Positions 47,570-59,052 of a stretch of 64,000 bases of DNA are shown here, piece by piece (positions within the stretch are counted from its first letter, which is position 1; the number at the start of each line of letters is the position of its first letter). Made by a program: the position numbers and the translations under genes. Source of the DNA: Adiantum capillus-veneris (taxonomy: Eukaryota > Streptophyta > Polypodiopsida > Polypodiales > Pteridaceae); assembly GCA_014529385.2 (NCBI GenBank), contig CM043963.1:5243501-5307500 (forward strand). Reading direction: 5' to 3'. A model generated the notes under the pieces. The model made no database searches. It had not been told where the DNA came from and saw only the letters and a list, made by a program, of their open reading frames with translations.

Positions 47570-49416
47570 CCTAATGGGAAGGCAAGTGAGGCGATTGGTA
47601 GGTAGAGTTATTGAATCATTATTAGGTTTTGATAATTAGGTTACAATTGTAGGTAGAGTTGAGAAAAGACTTGGTATGACCAAAACCAGAAGCAAGATTA
47701 GGGGTATCTCAGATTCTAAAGAGAGCTCAAAATATTATTTTGAATCAAATAAATAAAGTCATTCATATGGATCGTTAGATAGTGAAGCTGAGAGTAGCAA
47801 AACAAAGAAGAAGAAGAAGCATGGTGATAAGAAGGAGAGGATAAGAAGGACAAAGAGGAGGATCTATTCACTCAATTGAAAAATATTGGATATTTTGTGG
47901 TAGCTCCTAAGGATTTCCATATTTGTTGTGAAAGAAAATAATATAATACAGCATAGTGCTGTTATAACCCTAACAGCAGGAGTAAATCAATTCCTAATGC
48001 AGGTAGAGGAAGAAATGATGATGAAACCAAGCAGATAGCTCCATTCAGAGGGAGGCACCATTTTAGAGACCCCCTCAGCCTCCTAGACCACCTCGGAGAA
48101 ATTAGGACAATGATCACCAAGAGTAATGCCATGTGTTTATTGTGATGGACGAGATTACTAGGTTGGTCTAAATTGTGCTTTGTGAGTACAACATAGAGAG
48201 GAAAGAGAAATGTTAGTAGTGCCATACAATGAGGATAACTAGAAATCTAATCCACATTAATGACAATAATATCATCCAGAGTCTTAAGCAAAATGTGATA
48301 ATTATTGATATAATTGAGCAACAAGCATGAGAGGTGTTTGAAGAAAATGAGGAGGAGAAAATCAAAGAGCATTGTGATGAGTGGACCTGTGATTGTAACC
48401 AATGTTTGGAAAGTCAAGATGTCGATGTAATGGCTATTATTGGGTCTAAATCTCAAGGACCTATTGATTGAAAACAACAAAAAGGAATCAGAGATCAGGT
48501 TCAAAAGAAGGTTCAGAAGGACCAAAAAAAAAAATTGGACGCAGGGGGTGTACCTTTAAGAAACTATTCATATTAAAAAAACCCTTTACTTACATGATTC
48601 GGGTAATAAAATGACCCCTTTTCCTTCGAAAGCTTTTGGGTTTTTCTTTAAAATGAATTAAAACACCCCTCTTGTCAATATAATTTTGAAAAAATACTAA
48701 AATTTTAGCAATCAAAAAACCCATTCATTTGAACTCCCGTGGTAACTTACATGTCTAAGAGGTGAACCCTTCGAGATTTTGGAGGACATAATTTCAAAAA
48801 GTCAGGAGGATCAATTGAAGAACGAGTATGAAAGATCTCTAATATAAAAGGATGATGAAGACTGGTTTGAGGTATTAATCAACTCTCTGCTACAATTTTC
48901 ATTAGACCAGTTTCTATGTATGGTTCCATCTTTCAAGGAAAGATTGTTGAATATAGTTTTACCAAGGGAGCATTCAGTTCAGGAAAACCATACAATTGAA
49001 CTAGTGGTAAACAACACTGATCTAGCAGATGTGGATTTTGTAGTCCCAATTATAAAGGTGGTTTCTCAAGGCATTTTGTTTGAAGAAGTGTTGTTCGATG
49101 GAGGATCTGGAGTTACCATATTGGCTGAGTCAGTATATGACAAGATGAAGTTGGGAAAATTGGAACCAGCAGCATTTTAGGTAAAGATGGCAGATCATAT
49201 AAGGGTCCAACCTTCAAGAATTTTGAGACAGTAGTCCATCCAGATTACAAGTATAAAATTCCAGGTGAATTTTGTTGTTTTGAAGATGGAGAAAGGTGAT
49301 ACCTCCTATAGCCTTGGTTTAGATTCACTAAAGCCAAGTAGGATTGGGGTGAGAACAAGTTTTTTTTCAAGAAATAAATAGGTAATTGCAATCCCTATGT
49401 TGGGCAAAAGAAACGT
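47570..49416 (+). pseudogene. Gypsy-3 gag C-terminus and protease, continued after copia-3
   Basis: Plus-strand remnants: a Lys-rich stretch near 47810, a knuckle remnant at about 48125-48180 (CVYCDGRDY, then a stop, then VGLNC), and an open 86-codon frame at 48920-49180 with LFDGGSGVTILAESVYDKMK, the Tat-type protease active site (DGGSG). KMADHIRVQPSRIL follows in frame after a TAG. Cut at 49416 by the copia-4 LTR. Pieces between 48250 and 48900 are unrecognised. Confidence 0.65.
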
Positions 49417-49643
49417 TGTTACCATATACATGTGGTAGTGATGTGTGTAAACACACTAGGACCGCAGGGGCATTTTTTTCCTCTTTAGGAGGTTTTTTCC
49501 TCCGTGCATTGTATATACCCCTATCACTCTAGGGCTATCCATCTTTCCATTGCACACTAAGTAATATACTCTCTGTTGTGTGCCTTGATCTTCCATCATC
49601 TTCTCTAATCTGTGTGTGTTTCGCTGCAACCCTAACTCCAACA
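49417..49643 (+). repeat. 5' LTR of copia-4
   Basis: 227 bp, TGTTACCATATACATG...ACTCCAACA; the reverse complement of the copia-3 LTRs. Confidence 0.9.
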
Positions 49644-49645
49644 AT

Positions 49646-49660
49646 TGGTATCAGAGCAGG
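49646..49660 (+). promoter_or_regulatory. Primer binding site of copia-4
   Basis: TGGTATCAGAGCAGG, initiator-Met type, two bases after the LTR. The interval 49661-50008 is leader without a gene. Confidence 0.9.
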
Positions 49661-50008
49661 TTGCGTCCGCCGGAGCTTAGTCGCCAACTGCTCTAGCACA
49701 CGCTTACTCACTTTCTCCAATTTCAGTGAGCTTTGGTGAGCGTTTGTAGAGGTCAAAATGTTTTTTGGGAAGGCTCGTAGAGCTCAATCTGCTCAGATTT
49801 TTTATTTGGGTTCATTTCGACCTCCGTTTCCACTACAACCAGGTCTGCATAGGCAATTTTGTCATTTTGTGCAGAGTTTATATCAGTGCCAAATACTGCA
49901 TAATAGGTCCCATACAATCTATTGCAGATTGTTCTATATAGCACGTGCTGTTATCACTCAGTTTCTCCTCATTTTGGGTAGTTTTCACATCAGGTGCAGA
50001 CATTTTCC

Positions 50009-50964
50009 ATCGGTGACAACAACACAAATGTATTCAACATGTTTGCTACCAAGGACAGATTGGATGGGGACAATTACCCTATGTGATCTTACATGATGAA
50101 ACATGTTCTTGTGTCAAAGGGCATTTGGAATATTGTGCAAGGCATTGATGTACGTCCTGGTTCTGAGAATGTGGACGATGTTGACGATGTGGCAGGTCTT
50201 GCTGCAAGGATTGCTGCTAATAGAGTTGTTTTGCCTATGACAGAACAAGCTCGTTGGGATGTAAAGGATGTGCAGGCTCATGCGTTGATTGCGTTGTTTG
50301 TAAAGTGCACCATTACTCCTCACATTTGTTCATCAAAATCTGCAAAACGGGCTTGGGATATTCTGGTTGGTCTTTATGCAAGCCGCAATGAGGCAAAAAT
50401 TGCATTGCTGTGTAAAGAGATGGAGTCGAAGATTATGCATGAGGAAGATGATATGGACACTTTCCTTGCAGGTGTCAAGGATATCAATCAGCAATTTATT
50501 TTTGCACGTGAATATTTCAGACAATTCCCTTGTGCAGACTGTTCTTAATTCCTTGCCAGATTCTTACTAGACTTTTGCTAGTACTTGGAGACTCATGACG
50601 CATTGTAAGGAAATCCTGAAGTTGTCAAGCTTGATGCATTGTGCACTTTGCTGTTGAAAGAGTCTCTTTCCAGAAAAAACAAGACTAGAGAGTGTGCAGT
50701 TGAACAGGCTTTTATTGCTTCTCAAAGAAAGGGTGGTAACAGCAATGCGGCCACTTCTTATGGTTCTTCTATGAGTGGAAAATCACATGTTCCTAATGCT
50801 TCTTTTGGCAACAATTCATCTAGAAATTCTGGTGATAAGGGGAAAAAGAAGATGCGTTGCCATTATTGTAAATCTAATGATCACTTAATCAAGTAGTGTC
50901 CTAAGTTGAATGCCAAAGAGTCTAAGAAGAAAGAGGGTGGTTCCACTACAAATGCAGCCATTGT
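50009..50964 (+). pseudogene. Copia-4 gag
   Basis: Aligned to copia-3, the start codon has become ATC (50009-50011). FATKDRLDGDNYPM, then TAG for Trp, then VLVSKGIWNIVQGIDVRPGS and KRAWDILVGLYASRNEAKIA. A frameshift lies near 50510. The knuckle CHYCKSNDHLIK is intact up to a TAG just before its last Cys. The frame ends at the ATTGT where the chromovirus is inserted. Confidence 0.8.
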
Positions 50965-52118
50965 TGTCACGGGAACCGAATAATAGAGATCGATAGCAAA
51001 AGATAGAGAAAGAGATCTTTGTATTGACGAATCTTTGTAGAGATTTGATACAACAGAGGAGCAAAATATATGGGCGCACTCCGTTGTACGGAGCTCGAAC
51101 CTCCCGACCACCCCCGAGCTTCAGTTCGCTTGCATGCAGCGTCTCACTCGCACTCGCACTCGCACTCGCACTCTCACTCTCACTCGCACTCGCACTCGCA
51201 CTCGCACTCGCAGAAGAGAGAATGGTGAATGATTCTTAAACGCAGCACCCGTCGTGCTTTTATCCTTCTTTTCCTCGAAAAGCCTGCAGGATTTTTGCAC
51301 CAAGTATACCTGCGAGAATAATATAAGAACGTGATCGCTAAGCGATCCGTAAAGGTTAGATTTTTATCATGACACTTTGCACAGATCCTGTTTCACAAAC
51401 TGATTTCTGCATCGCCTACAAAATAGCCAAAAGAACATACTCGTGCAACCAATTCAACATGATAATCAAAGTTAAAAAAACATAATTCTATACCTTCATA
51501 ATCTCAATTTCCATACTCTACCGTGAAGAAACAATCCACTTCTTGGTTGATAGCAGGGAGAACTGTATGATGTTGTATGTCTGTCTGTCCCTGTGTAAAC
51601 TACACTGCTGCTGCCTTCTGTTTGTTTTCATCATAACTTTTACAAACGAACTCAGAACAGAGCGATCCAGGTACTCAAAACGACGGGAATAGGTCTGGTC
51701 TACAAGGTAGCGTGGACAGAATTACAAAAAACGTATTTGTTTGGCTAAAAACGCAACTTTTAGGTCGCGACTCATAAAACCTCTATTTTTGGATTTCCAC
51801 TACTTTTACAACTTATTTTAAGCCTACCCATGCATTTTAAGCTAAAACACATAAATATAAAACATTGATATTAATAAAAATCTCAATTTTACTCTTCATA
51901 AACAGACTATCTGTTATTCATTAATCTTTATCAAATCCATCTTTAGTGTATTATTTTTTTTAAAAAAAAAGAATATATGTTCTCTCTTAATATCTCAACT
52001 CATTCGTATAAGCTCTATTTAATAGACTATTCAACAATCTTTCAAATCGTACTAACGAAAGATATGCCCTGCTACATTCTTTTCGACTTTAAGAACTTTA
52101 AAGACTAGTCCTATTACA
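50965..52118 (-). repeat. 3' LTR of the young chromovirus
   Basis: 1154 bp; plus-strand ends TGTCACGGGAAC and CTATTACA. Carries a (CACTCG)n/(CACTCT)n hexamer run at about 51143-51212, longer than in the other LTR, which explains most of the length difference. ORFs over the hexamer (Leu/Ala or Arg/Val repeats) are artefacts. Confidence 0.95.
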
Positions 52119-52130
52119 TTCTCCCCTTAT
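52119..52130 (-). promoter_or_regulatory. Polypurine tract of the young chromovirus
   Basis: On the minus strand ATAAGGGGAGAA directly precedes the TG of the 3' LTR. Confidence 0.8.
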
Positions 52131-52179
52131 CAAAATTAACTCTGTCCTCAGAGTTGGTCTAAAGAGAGAAAAATTCTGT

Positions 52180-53280
52180 TTACAAAACACTAAGATCAAT
52201 CCATGATGCATCCTCTACTGGATAGTTCTGCCACTTAACCAAAACTTCCACAATGTCTCTATTTCTCAGATGTTTAAAACGCCTATCTAGTACTAAGTCT
52301 GGTTCTATAGTCAATGGTCCGTCATCTTTCAACTTAGAGTTGTCCTCTAAAACATGATGCACATTAGGAACATACTTTTTCAATAAACTCACATAGAATA
52401 CAGGATGCACTTTGACATGAGAAGGCAATTCCAATTTGTAAGCTAATGAACCAATGCGCTTCAAAATTTTAAATGGCCCAGCAAATCGTGGAGACAATCG
52501 CTTATCCTTCCCAAGAATTAAATGAGACTTCTCGGGAATAACTTTTAAGAAAACCATCTCCCCAGTTTCATACTCCACAACCCGATGTTTCTTGTCATAA
52601 TACAATTTATGTCTCTTTTGGGCTTCTCTAATATTCCCCCTGATTTTGGCCAACTCGTTATCCATCTTTTCAAGCATCTCACGTGACAGTTCTACCTTAT
52701 TCCTTGAGCTAAGAAAATTTATAGGTGTGGGACAGTTATAGCCATACATTGCTTCAAACGGGGTCATCCTAATAGATGAATGATATGAACTGTTGTATGC
52801 AAATTCAACCAAAGGCAAATATTCATTCCAATTAGATTGGTTTTCATTCACATACATTCGTAACATATCTTCTAAAATACGATTCACTCTCTCCGTTTCC
52901 CCATCGGTTTGAGGGTGAAAAGCAGTAGACATGCGTAACTGGGTACCTATAGAGTCAAAAGTCGCTCTCCAGAAATGTGCAGTGAACTTAGAATCTCTGT
53001 CAGACACTATGCTCTTGGGCATGCCATGCAAACGAAATATCTCTTTCACAAACAAGCGTGCAATGGTCAAAGCAGTATCAGTTATTTTCACGGGAAAGAA
53101 GTGAGCCTGTTTTGTGAGTCTATCTACTACCACAAAGATCGAGTCATACCCTCCACGAGTAGTAGGAAGTCTAATAATAAAGTCCATGGATATAGACTCC
53201 CACTTCTATAAAGGAATGTCTAAGGGTTGAAGGTCACCAGGCATCCTCTTATTTTCAATTTTAACTTGTTGACATTGAAA
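52180..53280 (-). pseudogene. Chromovirus integrase with chromodomain
   Basis: The open piece is 53187-52180 (335 codons). In-frame stops at 53281 and about 53210 separate it from RNase H; one is consistent with TGG to TAG. Core: SMDFIIRLPTTRGG (D), KSIVSDRDSKFTAHFW (D) and FHPQTDGETERVNR (E). The GPY/F-like module is at PRFAGPFKILKRIGSLAYKL. The C-terminal chromodomain (LDRRFKHLRNRDIVEVLVKW, then EDASW) ends the protein about 60 bp before the polypurine tract. The DDE triad and chromodomain are intact. Confidence 0.9.
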
Positions 53281-54990
53281 TCATTCACGCACATAATTCT
53301 TAACATCCAATTTCATACGTGGCCAAAAGAATGAACTTTTAATCTTTTCATATGTCTTACTCAATCCAGGATGACCAGAAAAAGGTAAGTTATGACACTC
53401 ATGCAGAATTTGACTCTTAAAAGCAGAATTTGCAGGAACACACAAGCGGTCATAATAATACAGATTTCCCTTATACAAGTGATATCTGTTCTCATACATC
53501 TCACCAATATTCTCACGCAAGAATTTCAAAATAGGCATGTAAAAAGAATCGCTTTCAACTTCGGCATGTATCTCATCAACCAAATTGGATCGCACAACAG
53601 TCAACAAATTACACATGGGCCTACGACTCAATGCATCTGCAACTTTATTTTCTTTCCCACACAAATACTTCAAGTCAAAATCATACTCAGCCAACAATTC
53701 AATCCATCTCCTTTGTCTGTTGTTTAACAATGGCTGCGTGAAAATATACTTCAAACTTTGATGATCAGTACGCAATTCAAATTTGACACCAAGCAAAAGA
53801 TGACGCCAATGTTTCAATGCATGAACAACAGCAAGCAATTCTAGATCATGTGTTGCATAGTTCAATTCATGTCGTCTTAATTTCCTAGACTCATATGCAA
53901 CCACTCTTCCTTCTTGTGTCAAAACACACCCTAGTTGTTCACCACTAGCATCACATGACACAACAAATGGTTTGCCCATCTCAGGAACTTTCAAAACACA
54001 ATTTTCTGCTATTTTAGCCTTCAAGGTCTCAAAAGCAGTCTCACAGGTAGAAGTCCACACAAAACCCTTGTCTTTCTTGGTCAATTCGGTCAAAGGACTT
54101 GCTATCTTAGAGAAATCTTTAATGTGTGCTCTCTCATATTGTGCTAGACCCATAAAGCTTCTCACATCCCTTAATGACTTTGGTGTTGGCCACTCCACAA
54201 TAGTTTTAACTTTGTCAAGGTCAATGTGAATCCCCTCTTTAGAAATCACTCTTCCCAAGTACACAATCTGATCCTTTGCAAAAGTACACTTACTTGCTTT
54301 GGCATACAATTTATGTTCACGCAAAACCTCAAATGTTTTCTTTAAGTGCAATGCATGATCTTCTTCATTCTTAGAATACACAAAAATATCATCGAAGAAT
54401 ACCAGAATGAAGTCATCAAGATACGGGTGAAAAATATTATTCATTAAGCACATGAAAGTTGCTGGTGCATTAGTCAAACCAAAAGCAAGAACTGTAAATT
54501 CATAATGCCCATAACGTGTACGAAAAGCAGTCTTTGGAATGTCCTCGACCTTAATGCGGATTTGATGGTAGCCAGAACGAAGATCAACCTTTGAAAATAT
54601 TGTGGCACCACTCAAATGGCTAAGCAATTCATCTATGTGAGGAAGAGGATATTTGTTCTTAATGGTCTGTTTGTTTAACCCCCTGTAGTCAATGCATAAC
54701 CTATATGTACCATCCTTTTTCTTTTGGAATAACACAGGACTGCCCCAAGGAGATACACTAGGTTTAATAAAACCCTTTTTCAAAAGGTCATCAAGTTGTA
54801 TCTTGAGCTCTTTAAGCTCATCAATATTGAACCTGTATGGAGCTCTTGAATAAGGTGTTGCTCCTGGATATAGATCTATGGCGTGGTCTACCGCTCAAGG
54901 CGGAGGCATACCAGGAAGATCGTCCGGAAACACATACTTAAATTCATGTAAGAGATCCTCTATAAATTCTCGATTTGTCTCTTTATGTTT
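53281..54990 (-). pseudogene. Chromovirus reverse transcriptase and RNase H
   Basis: 500 codons open (54783-53281), extending upstream in frame to about 54990 across one TGA near 54897 (CGA to TGA fits). [58 protein letters not shown] and [16 protein letters not shown] (FDD box). RNase [41 protein letters not shown] and [11 protein letters not shown]. Then [13 protein letters not shown] and the integrase zinc region ([20 protein letters not shown]). Apart from the upstream stop it looks competent. Confidence 0.9.
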
Positions 54991-55189
54991 ATCCCCAGAT
55001 TCTTCTTTAATCTCATTAGCAAACACAAGCAACATCTCACACAAGCAAACACAAGCAACGTCTCACACTCTTATCTAAGTCACCTTATCAATTCCATTGC
55101 CAAAACTAGATTTAGAATCTCTTTCTTTCCACAAAGAGTGTGACTTATCATCATCAAATGATTAAAGATATATTTTTCTTTCTTAACAA

Positions 55190-55480
55190 TCAATCAAAAC
55201 ATGATTTTTAATGATCTAATTGATACCAATGATAACATCATGCATATCAATGTTTATGTTATAGAAATCACCTTTATGATTTTGACTCTTCACAGAAAAA
55301 AAAACAAATTTTCTACTAACTCTTTCGTGAAACTATTATTACCACTAGTTAAGTCCACAAGTCTTTTAACTTCTTGATTTAATTTCAAGTTTAATTTCTC
55401 AATCAATTTAGACGATAAGAAGCAATGAATACTATCCAAATCAATTAAGAAATTCAAATTTTAATCTCAACTTCTATGCA
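55190..55480 (-). pseudogene. Damaged protease of the young chromovirus
   Basis: On the minus strand FLIDLDSIHCFLSSKLIEKL aligns with the chromovirus protease start (family pattern L-I-D-S-G-S-T-H); here the catalytic triplet reads D-L-D. About 60 codons on, MHDVIIGI matches the second signature. A frameshift lies between. Sequence from 54990 to 55190 has stops and leads to RT. Confidence 0.5.
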
Positions 55481-55549
55481 TAAATTCGATCTCACAGAAG
55501 CTTTCAAAGGACGTATCAAAGACATAAAACATCACAAAGAAGGGGTAGA

Positions 55550-56030
55550 TGACTTACCTTTATCGTACGCATCGCCAAAAGTCTCCAATTGAGCCATCTT
55601 GGTACGTATTGTCTTATCGGTCACCTTGCTCGAGCATTCGAAAGTCTCGTGGTCGTGTTCTCGATATTGAAAGTATAATCCCAATCTTTGAGTTCTTCAA
55701 TCCACGCTTCTAAATCTTCGCATATCTTTCTTATGCCATCAAACTCTTTAAGCTTAGCCTTCGTTAAGAATGATTTGGTTGTCGCTTCTCCCATATCGTC
55801 ATCGTTTCTTTTGGCGGTACCCCAGTGCCACCACGATGATTATTGTTTCCAGGTGGATTAGCATGGTTTTCACCTTCATGTTGGCCATCCAGGTCTACAT
55901 AGATATCAAGCTCTCGTGCTGCTTTGCCCCGTAGAGCCTCAACACACTCCCGATTTGCAATCTTCAGATCTTCTCATAGTCGCCGAATCAGGTCTTCTTG
56001 CTCCTTCATCCTCCTCTCGTATCCTTCCAT
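55550..56030 (-). pseudogene. Truncated gag of the young chromovirus
   Basis: Starts at minus-strand ATG 56030 (MEGYERRMKEQEDLIRRL, then TGA, probably from CGA), then NRECVEALRGKAARELDIYV and, in another frame, FLTKAKLKEFDGIRKICEDL. The capsid core and zinc knuckle expected next are absent: the sequence passes within about 100 bp to the protease side. This is an internal gag deletion. Confidence 0.6.
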
Positions 56031-56044
56031 GTCCAGAATCAACC

Positions 56045-56060
56045 GCTCGCTCTGATACCA
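56045..56060 (-). promoter_or_regulatory. Primer binding site of the young chromovirus
   Basis: On the minus strand TGGTATCAGAGCGAGC, two bases after the 5' LTR; initiator-Met type. Confidence 0.9.
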
Positions 56061-56062
56061 AT

Positions 56063-57187
56063 TGTCACGGGAACCGAATAATAGAGATCGGTAGCAAAAG
56101 ATAGAGAAAGAGATCTTTGTATTGATGAATCTTTGTAGAGATTTGATACAACAGAGGAGCAAAATATATGGGCGCACTCCGTTGTACGGAGCTCGAACCT
56201 CCCGACCACCCCCGAGCTTCAGTTCGCTTGCATGCAACGTCTCACTCGCACTCGCACTCGCACTCGCACTCGCACTCGCAGAAGAGAGAATGGTGAATGA
56301 TTCTTAAACGCAGCACCCGTCGTGCTTTTATCCTTCTTTTCCTCGAAAAGCCTGCAGGATTTTTGCACCAAGTATACCTGCGAGAATAATATAAGAACGT
56401 GATCGCTAAGCGATCCGTAAAGGTTAGATTTTTATCATGACACTTTGCACAGATCCTGTTTCACAAACTGATTTCTGCATCGCCTACAAAATAGCCAAAA
56501 GAACATACTCGTGCAACCAATTCAACATGATAATCAAAGTTAAAAAAACATAATTCTATACCTTCATAATCTCAATTTCCATACTCTACCGTGAAGAAAC
56601 AATCCACTTCTTGGTTGATAGCAGGGAGAACTGTATGATGTTGTATGTCTGTCTGTCCCTGTGTAAACTACACTGCTGTTGCCTTCTGTTTGTTTTCATC
56701 ATAACTTTTACAAACGAACTCAGAACAGAGCGATCCAGGTACTCAAAACGACGGGAATAGGTCTGGTCTACAAGGCAACGCGGACAGAATTGCAAAAAAA
56801 CGTATTTGTTTGGCTAAAAACGCAACTTTTAGGTCGCGACTCATAAAACCTCTATTTTTGGATTTCCACTACTTTTACAACTTATTTTAAGCCTACCCAT
56901 GCATTTTAAGCTAAAACACATAAATATAAAACATTGATATTAATAAAAATCTCAATTTTACTCTTCATAAACAGACTATCTGTTATTCATTAATCTTTAT
57001 CAAATCCATCTTTAGTGTATTATTTTTTTTTAAAAAAAAGAATATATGTTCTCTCTTAATATCTCAACTCATTCGTATAAGCTCTATTTAATAGACTATT
57101 CAACAATCTTTCAAATCGTACTAACGAAAGATATGCCCTGCTACATTCTTTTCGACTTTAAGAACTTTAAAGACTAGTCCTATTACA
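56063..57187 (-). repeat. 5' LTR of the young chromovirus
   Basis: 1125 bp, matching 50965-52118 with very few differences visible by eye, apart from a shorter hexamer run (about 56243-56280). Confidence 0.95.
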
Positions 57188-57192
57188 ATTGT

Positions 57193-58053
57193 TGAGTCTT
57201 CTGTGAAAGGAGACTATGATGTTGATATTGATGAAGAATGGTCTTTTAGTGTAGAGTGCACTTATAATCCTATTGTCCACGATGCATGCATGTCAGTTTT
57301 GCTTCAGATTCACATGTGTGGTATTTTGGTAGTGGTGCTACAAAACACATTACCTCACATCATGAATTGTTCACCTCTCTCGAGTTGTCCCTCATGGGAA
57401 TTTACTCACTTGTGCCAACAATGCCTCTTATCCAGGAGTTGGAAAGATTGTGCTTACTGTTGAAAATGGAAGTTCTTTCACACTTGTTGATGCACTTTAT
57501 GTACCTGGGATTAAGAAGAATCTTTTGTATGTATCTGCACTTGCTAGACTTGGACTTGTAGTCAAATTTGTGGATGAAAGATGTACAGTTCATGATCTCA
57601 ATTTTGGTGATAAAATTGTTGCATTTGGGCTTTTGTGCCGTGGGCTGTATAAGCTTACTTTGTATGACAAGTTTGGAAAAAAATTTGCAAATGTAGTTGC
57701 AGATTCAAGGGTTATTTCAGATGCAAAACTTTGGCATGCACGTTTTTGTCATCTGAATTTTGCTAGTTTGCTGCGTTTGCAGAAATCTAATATAGTTGCT
57801 TCTTTGCTGCCTCTTGAAGCAACTGTAAAACATGTTTGTGAAGGTTGTATTTTGGGTAAAATGCAGTGTTTTGGGTTTCCAAAGGATGGTTTATTTATGG
57901 CCACATGCAGCTTGCAGCTTGTTCATAGTGATGTTTGTGGGCCCATGCAAACTCCGTCCTTGGGCAATTACCTTTACTTTGTGACTTTCATTGATGATTA
58001 CTCCAAGCATGCATGGGTATTTCTACTTAAAGCGAAGTTCAAAGTTTTTATGC
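57193..58053 (+). pseudogene. Copia-4 protease, pre-integrase and partial integrase
   Basis: Continues gag across the insertion site (VESSVKGDYDVDIDEEW). Protease active site HVWYFGSGATKHITSH (the Asp of DSGA is Gly). 57450-58196 is a long frame: LARLGLVVKFVDERCTVHDL, LWHARFCHLNFASLLRLQKS and VCEGCILGKMQCFGFPKDG (zinc region), then LVHSDVCGPMQTPSLGNYLY (first integrase Asp). Homology ends near 58053; the remaining ORF tail to 58196 is unrelated. Confidence 0.85.
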
Positions 58054-59020
58054 GCAAAAAAGGCTTTGTATTATGGTTTCTCCCATCAAGAGAGACATTT
58101 TACAATACATTTCTTTGTGTTCCTTATATACTATTTAGTGCAATGAAGATGGAAACTTCATACACTAAGAAAAACACTTATCAAACACAACATTAATTCC
58201 CTCATGGTCTCAGACCCAAGACCTCACACACCTTTGAAGATGGTGAGAGCTAGCAGGGTATGAGAGTAGATTGAGAGGAAGAAGGAGTATTCTTACAAGA
58301 AAGATGTACATCTCCTCACATAATCACTCATATTAGCAAAGCGTAGCTTAGTAATTAGCATGGTAGAGGATATGAGCATGCATTGAAGCTTGGATCTTGG
58401 TTGGATTTGCATCACAAAGCCAAGAGTTGTTGGTGTAGGCCTCCCTTCTCACAAGCTTGGAGTAAGTGATAAGCTTTCCATTAAAGCTTGAGAAGAGAGA
58501 GAGAGTCTTCTTACTCCACACATGAGCTAGTGTGAGTGTGTAGGTGATAATGCCTTTGAAAAATCAGCCCCCTCTCTCTCTTGGTCGACCCCTTTTGCTA
58601 TTTGCTCTTGCTAGCATCCTATTGGACCTCCCCAAGCTTAGCCAATGGTAATTAAGCAGCATAAGTGATAGCCTTCTAACATGTGTCCCCCTTTCCCCTT
58701 TTGTGAGAGCTTTAGGTAATTAATAAATGCAACTAAACTCTCATTGGACCCCTTTGCCTCCTGGCCAATAGGAATGAGGAAAGTCATTGGGCTGTTGAAT
58801 GCTCATTGGACCCTTGGGAGACTGTCCAATAGTCTTCTAGAGAGCTTAATTTCCATTGGTTATTTTATTAAGTGTTTTTAAATTGATTAAACTAGATTTA
58901 CTCTAGCCTAATTCTCATTGGTCCACCTCCAAGGCCATCCAATAGGATTTGAGTACACCTTGTGGGCATCTAGGCTAGGGAGCTGACATGTGTACCTCAT
59001 TCCCTTTGTGTAAAGGGAGC

Positions 59021-59052
<32 letters not shown>

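Larger units (their letters stand above)
50965..57187 (-). mobile_element. Young chromovirus (Ty3/gypsy) inserted in copia-4
   Basis: 6223 bp with LTRs of 1154 and 1125 bp that look almost identical, and a perfect 5-bp target duplication ATTGT (50960-50964; 57188-57192) whose removal restores the copia-4 reading. Minus-strand order: primer site, gag N-terminus, damaged protease, RT, RNase H, integrase, chromodomain, polypurine tract. Pol has no frameshift from about 54990 to 52180, only three nonsense codons. It is the most recent visible insertion here. Confidence 0.95.
49417..58053 (+). mobile_element. Plus-strand copia-4, same family as copia-3, split and truncated
   Basis: LTR, primer site, gag, then a 6.2-kb chromovirus insertion, then gag end, protease, pre-integrase and the first part of integrase, stopping near 58053 in the integrase core. 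No RT, RNase H or 3' LTR follows. Orientation is opposite to copia-3, 1.85 kb away. Confidence 0.85.

Noticed and set aside
42390-47574. Target site duplication for copia-3
   Set aside because: Flanks read CTTCA and CCTAA; three of five bases agree, which is not enough to claim.
51024-51303. ORFs of Leu-Ala or Arg-Val repeats (also at 56122-56307)
   Set aside because: They are the CACTCG hexamer run of the chromovirus LTR read in frame.
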